Assembly (NCBI GenBank): GCA_029560585.1
Contig: JAKQKQ010000212.1
Location: 1 to 45,000 of the forward strand
Length of the DNA stretch: 45,000 nucleotides
Direction of reading: 5' to 3'
From: Verrucomicrobiota bacterium
GTDB lineage: Bacteria; Verrucomicrobiota; Verrucomicrobiia; JADLBR01
Of the stretch, positions 19,130 to 27,101 are shown one piece after another (the first letter of the stretch is position 1; every line of letters starts with the position of its first letter). The translations under genes and the position numbers were made by a program. The notes beneath the pieces were generated by a model. It had not been told where the DNA came from. It searched no databases and worked only from the letters and a program-made list of their open reading frames with translations.

Positions 19130-19753
19130 ATGGCCTATATAAACTACGCGCAGCGCGAGATACAGTTGAAGGTCGTCTATTACGGCTGCGGATTCTGCGG
19201 CAAAACGACGAACCTTCAGGCCATCCATCACACCCTCGATCCGCAGCAGAAGAGCGATCTGGTGTCGCTCGCCACGAGCGGGGATCGCACGCTGTTCTTC
19301 GATTTCATGTCGCTGAAGACCCCGACGCTGAACAACTTCACCGTCAGGTTCCAACTGTACACCGTGCCGGGGCAACAGATTTACATGAGCACTCGCCAGC
19401 TGGTCCTGCGCGGTGCCGATGGGATCGTCTTCGTTGTGGATTCCGGTTGGGACCGGATGCCCGAGAACGTGGAATCGTTCCAGGATCTTCAGGAGAACCT
19501 GTTGGCCAACAACCTCTCGCTGGCCCAGATCCCGTGCGTCATCCAGTACAACAAGCGGGATTTGCCGGAATCGGCCAACATAGAGTATCTGGAGTACGCG
19601 TTTAACAACCGCGCCATCCGGGCGCCGTCGTTCGAGGCGGTGGCGCCGCGCGGGGAAGGCGTCATCGAGACGCTCAATGCGATCGCGAGGCTCCTCATGG
19701 TCAAGTATTCGAAAACATCCCAGGCGGGCATGGCGCCCGCCCGGGCACAATGA
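19130..19753 (+). CDS. MglA-type small Ras-like GTPase
   Basis: A 207-aa GTPase of the bacterial MglA group, which sets cell polarity and motility in Myxococcus and has broader roles elsewhere. The P-loop is GCGFCGKT (19-26), the G3 region reads TVPGQQ (78-83, the usual DxxG being replaced as in MglA proteins), and NKRD is at 141-144. Flanked by roadblock-domain genes on both sides; the stop overlaps the next gene by 4 nt. The sequence next to the ATG is a poor ribosome binding site, but a good AAGGAG at 19091 serves a 4-codon GTG mini-ORF ending 9 nt before it. Confidence 0.92.
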   Translation: MAYINYAQREIQLKVVYYGCGFCGKTTNLQAIHHTLDPQQKSDLVSLATSGDRTLFFDFMSLKTPTLNNFTVRFQLYTVPGQQIYMSTRQLVLRGADGIVFVVDSGWDRMPENVESFQDLQENLLANNLSLAQIPCVIQYNKRDLPESANIEYLEYAFNNRAIRAPSFEAVAPRGEGVIETLNAIARLLMVKYSKTSQAGMAPARAQ

Positions 19754-20244
19754 GGCAAGCCATGGACCCATTTGCAAACGTCCCGTCATCCGTTGGTGCG
19801 GCGGAGGTCAGGGCGCTGCAGGGCGCGCTGCAGGGTTTTCTCGAGGCCACGAGCGCGCACTGGGTGGCCCTTTGCGACCGTGCGGGCAACCTGCTCTTCC
19901 ACGAGGGAAAGGACCCCGGAAGCGACGTGGCGATCCTGTGCGCGCTGGCGGCGGGTTCCTTCGCCGCGTCCCGAGAATTGGCGCGGCGCCTGGGGACCAA
20001 TGAGTTTGCGGAACAGGTTCACGAGGGCGAGGGTCTGCGGATCCTGCTCCACTCTTTGGACACTGAGACGCTTCTCGTCGTGGTCTTCCAACATTCGACC
20101 TCCATCGGGCTGGTGCGCTACTATGCGGCCAAGCTGGCCAATGAGGTGACCGGCATGGTCGAGGAGATCGCGCGGGCCGGGGCGATCGCATTCGGGCAAT
20201 TGCCCCCCATCGAACTGGATCCGGCGCGTCCACTGCTCTCGTAG
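19750..20244 (+). CDS. roadblock/LC7 domain protein (MglB-like)
   Basis: A 164-aa protein with a single roadblock/LC7 fold: an alternating strand-helix pattern from HWVALCDRAGNLLFHEG through LLVVVFQHSTSIGLVRYYA. MglB-type roadblock dimers act as GTPase-activating proteins for MglA, and this gene overlaps the MglA-type gene by ATGA, so that role is likely. A second in-frame Met (MDPFANVP) four codons on is an alternative start. It is the last intact gene of this operon. Confidence 0.82.
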   Translation: MRQAMDPFANVPSSVGAAEVRALQGALQGFLEATSAHWVALCDRAGNLLFHEGKDPGSDVAILCALAAGSFAASRELARRLGTNEFAEQVHEGEGLRILLHSLDTETLLVVVFQHSTSIGLVRYYAAKLANEVTGMVEEIARAGAIAFGQLPPIELDPARPLLS

Positions 20245-20274
20245 GGTGGCGGCCACTGACCCTTTGGCGTGGCG

Positions 20275-20805
20275 CCGGTGTTTGCGGCGTGGGCGGATCT
20301 GCGCGGTGGTTTTGCCGCGGGCCTCGTCCTTTGAGGCTCATTTCTTGCGACCGCTGCCCTCAAATTGTTGCGATGGCGCAGTCGCTCCCGTCTGCGGCGG
20401 GCGGGCCGGTGGCTTGCCTTCTTGGGTTGTCTGGCGCTGGCCACACTAGTCAATCCGATCGGATGGCGACCGCGGGCGCGGCGAAATTCATCGAGGGGGA
20501 TCTTTCGGCGTTCCAGCGAGCCTTCAAATCGGACACGTTGGGGGCGCACTCATCCGCTCATTTTGGCCGCGGAAGAGGGTGTTCGTCGACGGCAGATTGG
20601 ATCTCTATGGGGACGACTTCGTGTTGGACGAATATTTCGAGGCGGTCTTTGGGCGATCCGCCTGGAAGGACGTCCTCGACAGATGCGGAGTGACGTCCGC
20701 AATATTGCCAAGGGGAGTAACGTTGGCCAGTTTATTGAGGGAGTCGCCGGAATGGAAGGAAGTGTACTCGGACGAATTGAATGCGCTGTTCCGTCGACGC
20801 GAGGG
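20275..20805 (+). pseudogene. decayed copy of the polytopic membrane protein at 25557
   Basis: Three frames together match the C-terminal half of the 512-aa protein encoded at 25557-27095. First, WADLRGGFAAGLVL, an in-frame TGA at 20332, then LAFLGCLALATLVNPIGW (compare NCHRGFAVGLLL and INPWGW in the intact gene). Second, after a deletion of about 150 codons near 20465, AAKFIEGDLSAFQRAFKSDTLG. Third, after a one-base loss in a G run near 20548, GALIRSFWPRKRVFVDGRLD and YGDDFVLDEYF to about 20805. Three lesions in 530 bp make this a clear pseudogene of a related but not identical gene. Confidence 0.8.
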
Positions 20806-20879
20806 ATGGGGGTGCTCCTGGTGTGCCGTGTTTACGGTGCGGCCCCTGGGGCGCGGGGCGGGTGGGAGTGCCCGTGGTG

Positions 20880-21644
20880 ATGGCCCATTCGCCCGATTTC
20901 TTAGTCGTTATCCCCGCCTATAACGAGGGCTCGCGCCTCGGGCGGTTCCTCGAGGAACTGTTGCCCGCGCTGGGGGCGGCCGGATTCGGGGTCGATGTCG
21001 TGGTGGTCGACGATGGGAGCATCGAGGGGGAATCCGCGGCGATGCGGAGGGTGGTTGACGAGTTGCGGGGTCGTTTCGGTTTTCTCCGGCCGATGCTGCG
21101 GCTTGACGCCAATCGGGGGAAGGGGGGTGCGGTGTATGCGGCGTGGCGGGGGGAGGGGGCCGCGGCGTGGCTGGCGTTTGTCGATGCGGATGGCGCCGTC
21201 CCGCCGCGGGAGGTCGTGCGGCTCATGCGCATGGCCCGGGATTCGGGCGACAGGAGCCTTTGCGTGATGGCCGCCCGGATCAAGATGCTTGGGCACGAGG
21301 TGAGCCGGCACCTGCACAGGCACCTGATCGGCCGTGTCTTTGCGACGATGGTGCATCTGCTGACGGGCACCGGCGCCTACGACACCCAGTGCGGATTCAA
21401 GATCGTGCCGCGCGAGGTGTTTGGGAGAATCAGCCCTCTTTTGGCGGAGGCCCGCTATTGTTTCGACGTGGAGTTGATCTGCAGGCTGGAACGCATCGGT
21501 GCGAGGATCATCGAAGTGCCGATCGATTGGAGCGATCGTCCGGGGAGCAAGGTGCGCCTCGGGCGCGATTCGATCGATATGGCGCTGGCCCTGCTGAGGA
21601 TCCGGAAACGACTCATGGGGGCGGGTCCACGACGTGCGGGCTAG
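20880..21644 (+). CDS. GT2 glycosyltransferase (dolichyl-phosphate sugar synthase-like)
   Basis: A 254-aa family-2 glycosyltransferase. It has the GT-A opening FLVVIPAYNEGSRL, VVVDDGS, an FVDADGA metal-binding motif and CGFKIVPREVF. This pattern fits enzymes that load a sugar onto a polyprenyl phosphate, as Alg5/DPM1 do, supplying GT-C enzymes such as those encoded nearby. There is no membrane helix. ATG at 20880 is chosen just before the GT-A strand; longer open frames upstream belong to the pseudogene. The 3' end overlaps the convergent GT87-like gene by 32 nt. Confidence 0.85.
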   Translation: MAHSPDFLVVIPAYNEGSRLGRFLEELLPALGAAGFGVDVVVVDDGSIEGESAAMRRVVDELRGRFGFLRPMLRLDANRGKGGAVYAAWRGEGAAAWLAFVDADGAVPPREVVRLMRMARDSGDRSLCVMAARIKMLGHEVSRHLHRHLIGRVFATMVHLLTGTGAYDTQCGFKIVPREVFGRISPLLAEARYCFDVELICRLERIGARIIEVPIDWSDRPGSKVRLGRDSIDMALALLRIRKRLMGAGPRRAG

Positions 21645-22872
21645 ACTCCGGCGAGTTCCGCAGGAATCGGTGCCCCGTCCACGCGAGGGCGGCCAACGCG
21701 AACGTCGGCATATGCCTGGCCACGATCCAGGGCCAACCCCACGAGTGAAAGGTTGCCGAACCCGGCAGCCATCGACCCAACAGCGGCGGCCAAAAGAACA
21801 GGGTTACGATGCCGAGGCCGAATGCGATGCGCCACGGGGTTTTCGAAAGATCGAGTCGGGCAGAAACAAGTGCTGCCACGGGTACGACAAGCACGAAATA
21901 GTAGGACCATGAAAGTGGCGACAAAAGCAGGGACCCGCACAGGCCTAGACACCACAGGCGGTCCACAGATCGGTCCCCCGAGAAAATCGCCCATAGCAGG
22001 ATGACGGCCGTCGCCAGGGTCAGTGCGATGCCGCCCATTGGGCCAAAGATATCGTTGCCGAAGGATCGCACCGACATGTTAGCGGGATCAGACTCCCATA
22101 ACTTGGCCTGCGGAAGCACGTCCCGAACGAAAACGGTGGTTGCCTCCCATCCGACAACAGCGGCGCCAATGGCAGACAATGCAGCGGCGGTGCCAAATCC
22201 CGCAACGGCGGTGCTCCGATCCCGCCGACCGAGCAGCGCGACAAGCCAGAAGGCTGGAAACAACTTCAACGCTGCCGCGATGCCCCACATGCTGGCACCC
22301 AGCATTGTGCGACCCCTGCGGAGGGCGAGCCAACCACCGACCCCAAGCAGTAGGATGGGTGCCTCGATGTGGTTTAGGATTATAAACGTCAAACTCGGCA
22401 CCGAACCGACCGCCACCGCAGCCCAGGTAGAGGACTCGGCCCGGTCCCAGCCGGAGTGGCGTGCGGCGAACCACGAGCCAATGCCTAAGGCGATGATCGA
22501 CCCAGAGGCGAGCGCCCACCAAGCGAGCGGATAAGGAACGAGAGCCATGGGCCACGTCAGGCAGACCATGGCAGGGGGATTCGCCATCCGTAAACCGATG
22601 GCATTTTGCCAGCCGACGGCGCGGGCTAGTTCGCCTTTTATCTCCACCGGCTCGTAGACCGCCAGGCCGTGGGCCAGTCTCCAACCCGTGAAGTAATACT
22701 GCACGAAGTCCATTGGCTCCGTGCCCGAGGCACGTTGAGGGCCTTCACGTGCAAGCGCGAGCAAAAGCAATGCCACCCCCATCCACGCAAGAAGTCGAAA
22801 CTCGTTTAAGACCCTGCGGGTGCCTTGGTGTGTCCGATGGACCTTCCGCGTTTCTTCCAAAGAAACCACCAT
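21613..22872 (-). CDS. GT87-like (DUF2029) polyprenol-dependent mannosyltransferase family protein
   Basis: A 419-aa polytopic membrane protein with about nine or ten hydrophobic helices. DFVQYYFTGWRLAHG near residue 55, NPPAMVCLTWPMALVP and ALKLFPAFWLVALL are characteristic of the GT87/DUF2029 group, which uses polyprenyl-phosphate sugars on the periplasmic side. The sugar is unknown. It is the last of three minus-strand genes (24694, 22893, 21613) forming an apparent operon, 20 nt after its upstream neighbour. Confidence 0.8.
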   Translation of the reverse strand: MVVSLEETRKVHRTHQGTRRVLNEFRLLAWMGVALLLLALAREGPQRASGTEPMDFVQYYFTGWRLAHGLAVYEPVEIKGELARAVGWQNAIGLRMANPPAMVCLTWPMALVPYPLAWWALASGSIIALGIGSWFAARHSGWDRAESSTWAAVAVGSVPSLTFIILNHIEAPILLLGVGGWLALRRGRTMLGASMWGIAAALKLFPAFWLVALLGRRDRSTAVAGFGTAAALSAIGAAVVGWEATTVFVRDVLPQAKLWESDPANMSVRSFGNDIFGPMGGIALTLATAVILLWAIFSGDRSVDRLWCLGLCGSLLLSPLSWSYYFVLVVPVAALVSARLDLSKTPWRIAFGLGIVTLFFWPPLLGRWLPGSATFHSWGWPWIVARHMPTFALAALAWTGHRFLRNSPESSPHVVDPPP

Positions 22873-22892
22873 AGCTCAGTTAAAGACACCCA

Positions 22893-24584
22893 TCAACGAA
22901 CATCAATATCGTGTTTCAATTCTGAGGAGAGTCTGTCGGGGCGATGGCGAAGGGTCGCGGCCGAAATTGGGACTGGGCGGGGCCCTACGATGGGATCGTC
23001 GGGCGTGACCATCCAGACTTGCCTGTCTCCGAAATAAGTCGCGAGCTGTTCGTTATCCTTTGATCCCAAATCCCGCGCCCAGACGACGGAAGCCCGATCG
23101 ATGTCCGCGCGATTGTAGACCCATTCATCAAGGGGGCAATGATCGGAAGCGTAGTGCACCATGACGAGATGCTTGCCTCCCTGCCGATTCAATTTCTGAT
23201 TGATCGCCGATCGCTGGATCGCCCAGTCCTTTCGATGCAAGGCAGTGAGCTGTAAGGTCCCGGCGATGTTCAAGATCGCTCCAGTCGGTATAAGGACGAG
23301 CAAAAAGATGGATGGGGTGCCTCGGCCACGCATCGCACGCTGGGCCGCCCGGAGCCACACGGTAAGAACAAGGCAGGCCGATGGAATCGCGCAGGCGGCG
23401 TATGCTGAAGCGAACCACGGCACCGCCAGCAGACTGCCGAAAAGGACACCGATTGTGACCAGCGGCGTCCGGGCGGCCGGGACTTTCCAGACGCGGAGGA
23501 ATATCGGGAGCAACGGAAGCCAGCATCCGAAGACCGAGAAGGAGAAATCCCGCAACTTCGACGGCAGAAATTCGGCGAATCCTTTCAAGGTTTTCAGCCT
23601 TCGATATGAGTAGACTTCCAAATTGGTGTAGAAGTTCTGCATGACCTGGTGCCGATAGGGCTTTGGCGGGCCGAGGGGTTGCCAGAGAAACAGGGGCGAG
23701 TAACCATACGTCTCTTGATATTCGATGTATGGCAGGCGGAGAGGGTGGCCGGTCACCTGTCCGTTGTTCCAAGCCATTAGGGCGGCGCATGGCACCGCGA
23801 CGGCCGTTGCGGCGATCCAGGTGCGGGGCAGGCGGATCGCCGCCCAGGAGCGTCCGTTTCGCGCGGCGTTTGTGGCGATGCCCGCTGCGGTGAACAAGAC
23901 GAGCACGAGCCCCTCGAATGGGCGACTGATAGCCATCAGCGCGGTGCCAAGCACCATGATCACCGCGTTACGAGCCGGGCGACACGCCGAGAAACGACGG
24001 GAGGCGCCGATGAGGAGCGCGGCCCCGATGACGGCCACATGTGCCCCGTCATACCTGTGGCCCCACGCCAAGAGTTCGCTGTGGCTGGCTGCGATGACCC
24101 CGCCGACAAGCGCCCAGCGAACCGGGACCCATCCCCGGAGCATCCAGCAGATCGCCGATGCCGCCATTCCCACCCCCAGCCAGGCCCCCACAACCGGGTG
24201 CCCTCCCAGGCGCCATCCGAACGCTAATAACAGACCTTGCCCGGGAGGGAACTTCGAAAAGTAGGTGGGCTGTTGTAAGACATGAAAAGTCTCAAAATGC
24301 TTCCAGAATGGATGGATGGGATTCGTGGCGCGACCCGCCACGTACGTATCGGCCGCCAGGAGGTAGCTGAACTCGTCATGGATCTTGGGTGCCGGTGCAC
24401 CGAGACGAACGGATATTGTTGCCGCAAGAACAACCGCCAGGGCGAAAACCCCGAGTTCTGCTACGCCCGGGAGCGCGATAATGTGAAGGAACCCGCGCGG
24501 GGACAGGACGCCGTCATCGCGAAATGACCTACACCGCGTTGCCGGATACATGCCCCTGATAGGGTGAGGAAAACTCGCGCGCAT
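22893..24584 (-). CDS. GT-C-like polytopic membrane protein
   Basis: A 563-aa membrane protein with roughly ten helices. The first loop reads KIHDEFSYLLAADTYVAG followed by FSKFPPGQGLLLAFG. An acidic pair in the first periplasmic loop is the hallmark of GT-C enzymes such as the PMT/ArnT (GT39/83) group. The C-terminal 120 residues are soluble, ending in VWMVTPDDPIVGPRP. The acceptor is unknown. The start is uncertain: ATG 24584 is used, and an ATG at 24551 is also in frame. It lies between a GT2 and the GT87-like gene on the same strand. Confidence 0.72.
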   Translation of the reverse strand: MRASFPHPIRGMYPATRCRSFRDDGVLSPRGFLHIIALPGVAELGVFALAVVLAATISVRLGAPAPKIHDEFSYLLAADTYVAGRATNPIHPFWKHFETFHVLQQPTYFSKFPPGQGLLLAFGWRLGGHPVVGAWLGVGMAASAICWMLRGWVPVRWALVGGVIAASHSELLAWGHRYDGAHVAVIGAALLIGASRRFSACRPARNAVIMVLGTALMAISRPFEGLVLVLFTAAGIATNAARNGRSWAAIRLPRTWIAATAVAVPCAALMAWNNGQVTGHPLRLPYIEYQETYGYSPLFLWQPLGPPKPYRHQVMQNFYTNLEVYSYRRLKTLKGFAEFLPSKLRDFSFSVFGCWLPLLPIFLRVWKVPAARTPLVTIGVLFGSLLAVPWFASAYAACAIPSACLVLTVWLRAAQRAMRGRGTPSIFLLVLIPTGAILNIAGTLQLTALHRKDWAIQRSAINQKLNRQGGKHLVMVHYASDHCPLDEWVYNRADIDRASVVWARDLGSKDNEQLATYFGDRQVWMVTPDDPIVGPRPVPISAATLRHRPDRLSSELKHDIDVR

Positions 24585-24693
24585 TCAAGTTCTTGGTGAT
24601 CGAGTTTCCCAAATGCGGATTGTCCCGCAAGGGGCACCGACATGATGGGGTCTCATCGGAGACTCGTGCGGACCCTCACTCACGCGCCCGACA

Positions 24694-25428
24694 TCAACGG
24701 CGGAGCAGACCGTATTCCGCGAGGCATCGGAGCGCGTGGATGCCGTCCACCCAAGTGATTTTCTTGCCTTCGGCGAACGTCCTGCCGTGGTACGAGACCG
24801 GGACCTCATATATGCGGGGTTTGAGTCGTGTGACCTTGCAGACAAGTTCGGGCTCGAAACCAAACCCATTCTCGCGCAGTTCAATTTGTCTGAGAAGGTC
24901 TGTTCGGAAAACCTTGAAACCGCACTCCATGTCGGTGATGTTGATGTCCGTGATCATACCCGTCAGGAACGATAGGATCCTGTTGCCGAGGCTGTGCCAA
25001 AAGTAGAGGACCCGGTGTGAACTGGAGCCAAGAAAACGGGTGCCGAACACCACGTCCGCCTTGTCCGAGGCGATCGGTTCGATGAGATTGGGGTACTCCG
25101 CGGGGTCGTACTCAAGGTCGGCGTCTTGGATCAGGACGATGTCTCCGCGGACCTCCGCAAAGCCAGTGCGGAGCGCAGCGCCCTTACCGCGGTTACGCTC
25201 GTGTCGGAGTACCCTGACCCGTTTGTCGGTTGCCGCCGACGCCTCAAGCTGTTCCAGCGTATCGTCCGTCGAACCGTCGTCCACCGCGATCAGTTCATGG
25301 ACCATGGGCGAGGTGAGGACTCGCGCCATCACCCCGCGAACTGTCGGCGCCTCATTAAAAATGGGCATGACGATGGTCAGCAGATGGCCGCCGGCGCCCG
25401 GCGCGTCTGGTCCGTCTTGATTTGTCAT
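24694..25428 (-). CDS. GT2 glycosyltransferase (DPM1-like)
   Basis: A 244-aa family-2 glycosyltransferase with LTIVMPIFNEAPTV, AVDDGSTDDTLEQL, the RNRGKGAALRTGF motif, QDADLEYDPAEYP (metal-binding DAD) and MECGFKVFRTDLL. This is the classic dolichyl/undecaprenyl-phosphate glycosyltransferase pattern, without C-terminal membrane helices. ATG 25428 follows a GAGG site; a longer frame to 25545 is less likely. It is first of the minus-strand operon with the two GT-C-type membrane genes, which fits a lipid-linked sugar donor supplying them. Confidence 0.9.
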   Translation of the reverse strand: MTNQDGPDAPGAGGHLLTIVMPIFNEAPTVRGVMARVLTSPMVHELIAVDDGSTDDTLEQLEASAATDKRVRVLRHERNRGKGAALRTGFAEVRGDIVLIQDADLEYDPAEYPNLIEPIASDKADVVFGTRFLGSSSHRVLYFWHSLGNRILSFLTGMITDINITDMECGFKVFRTDLLRQIELRENGFGFEPELVCKVTRLKPRIYEVPVSYHGRTFAEGKKITWVDGIHALRCLAEYGLLRR

Positions 25429-25556
25429 GGATCCTCGTGATGGCCCCCGGATCATGGCGAGGGGGTCCCCGGAGCCGTCAAATGCAAAATGGTGTACGGT
25501 TGTCCCGGTAGAATGGGCTTGAACGTCGATAAGTTGCCGGAGCATCCTGCAACGCG

Positions 25557-27095
25557 ATGCCCGAAACCTCAGGACAGTCTCTTTGTTGCTGGGTTAACCG
25601 CTGGCTGGCGCCGTCGTTCATGGCTTTGGTCTTCTGCCTGAATCCGGCGGCGGTGCTGCTGAATCCAGAGATGCCACTGAAAGATCCCGGCACCGGCTGG
25701 CATCTTGTGACGGGCAGGCTCGTCCTTGAGACGGGGAGACCGATGACGGAGGACGTCTTTTCGTTCACGCAGGCGGGCAAGGGATTCGTGGGCGGCGCGT
25801 GGTTGTTTCAGGCGGCCGCGGCGTGGTGCGAGCGGCTCGGGGGATTGCCGCTGGTCACCGCGGTTTGCGCACTGCTGTACGCATGGGTGCCCGTGCTGCT
25901 GTATCGGAGGATGTTGGCCGAGCGGGTGCCTGCGCCGGTCGCGCTGGTATTCTGTGGCTTGGCGTTTGGCGTGCTGATGGTTCATTCATTGGACAGGCCC
26001 CACATCGTAACGTACCTCCTGTTTGCTTGGTTGCTGTCCACGCTCTGGGCATTCCGGCGGGGCGACATTGGGGCGCGGGCAGTGTTCATCCACGTGCCGC
26101 TCATGATTGTCTGGTGCAACTGCCACAGGGGCTTTGCGGTCGGCTTGCTGCTGGTCGCCATTTTTGCCGCCGCCTCCTTCGCTGACCGCGTGGTGGGCCG
26201 CCGGACAACGGGTTGGGGGCCAACCCGAACGCTGGTGGGCCTCTTCGTCGCGATGGCCGGGGCGAGCGTGATCAATCCTTGGGGATGGGGGCTTCATGCA
26301 TCCACTGCCGAGTACCTCGGGATGGAATCGATACGGTATTGGAATGAGTACCGGAGTCCCGATTTCCTGAGTGGCGGGTCCGCGGTGGTGGCGTTTGAGG
26401 TGATGATCCTGACCCTGGTGGTGGCACTCGCCTTCGCGCGCGCGCGCCTTGACTGGCTGGAGGTGTTGCTGGTGGTGCTGTTCCTGCACTGGGGGTTGCA
26501 GTCGCTCCGCCACACGAACCTATTTGCGATCATTGCCGCGCCCCCAATCGCCCGGGGCATCTGGAGCCTGTGTGGGGAGTTCCCGGCATTGGCGCGAAGA
26601 CTTGCCGACATGGGCCGACAGCAGGCGGCGCTGGCGGGGGGATGGTTGCAGATCGGGTGCGCCTCGGCCACGCTTCTCGTTCTGGCCCTTCGCTGCGACG
26701 GTCTCTTTCGGAGGGATTTCGACGGGATCTGGTTGAGCCGGGGGGCGGTTGATTATATCGAGGCGCACATGGGAAACTTCGCGCGGCCGTTCAACACCGA
26801 TGATCTCGGCGGCTCGTTGATCTATCGGTTTTGGCCGCGCCTCCGCGTGTTCGTGGACGACCGGAACGAAGTCTATGGCGACCGGTTTATCCTCGATGAG
26901 TATTTCGCCGTCCGCGAAATCCGCCCGAACTGGCGTGAGGTGCTGGATCGCCATGGGGTGGACTCGGCAATCGTGGATTCGGGATCGGTCCAGGACACGC
27001 TGCTGGGATCGGCGGCCGGTTGGCGCGAGTGCTACAGGGACGGCAGGAACGTGATATTCGCGCATGGGCCAAACGCGCCGATCCAGCCGCGCTGA
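25557..27095 (+). CDS. polytopic membrane protein of unknown function (GT-C-like topology)
   Basis: A 512-aa protein with about ten hydrophobic helices and a soluble C-terminal domain of about 120 residues (VDYIEAHMG...RVFVDDRNEVYGDRFILDEY). The first loop has DPGTGWHLVTGRLVLETG. The general plan, helices then a periplasmic tail, resembles GT-C transferases, but I cannot assign a family or reaction. A related but broken gene lies at 20275-20805, so this family occurs at least twice in the region. It converges on the LtaS-like gene with a 6-nt gap. Confidence 0.65.
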   Translation: MPETSGQSLCCWVNRWLAPSFMALVFCLNPAAVLLNPEMPLKDPGTGWHLVTGRLVLETGRPMTEDVFSFTQAGKGFVGGAWLFQAAAAWCERLGGLPLVTAVCALLYAWVPVLLYRRMLAERVPAPVALVFCGLAFGVLMVHSLDRPHIVTYLLFAWLLSTLWAFRRGDIGARAVFIHVPLMIVWCNCHRGFAVGLLLVAIFAAASFADRVVGRRTTGWGPTRTLVGLFVAMAGASVINPWGWGLHASTAEYLGMESIRYWNEYRSPDFLSGGSAVVAFEVMILTLVVALAFARARLDWLEVLLVVLFLHWGLQSLRHTNLFAIIAAPPIARGIWSLCGEFPALARRLADMGRQQAALAGGWLQIGCASATLLVLALRCDGLFRRDFDGIWLSRGAVDYIEAHMGNFARPFNTDDLGGSLIYRFWPRLRVFVDDRNEVYGDRFILDEYFAVREIRPNWREVLDRHGVDSAIVDSGSVQDTLLGSAAGWRECYRDGRNVIFAHGPNAPIQPR

Positions 27096-27101
27096 TCCCA
27101 G

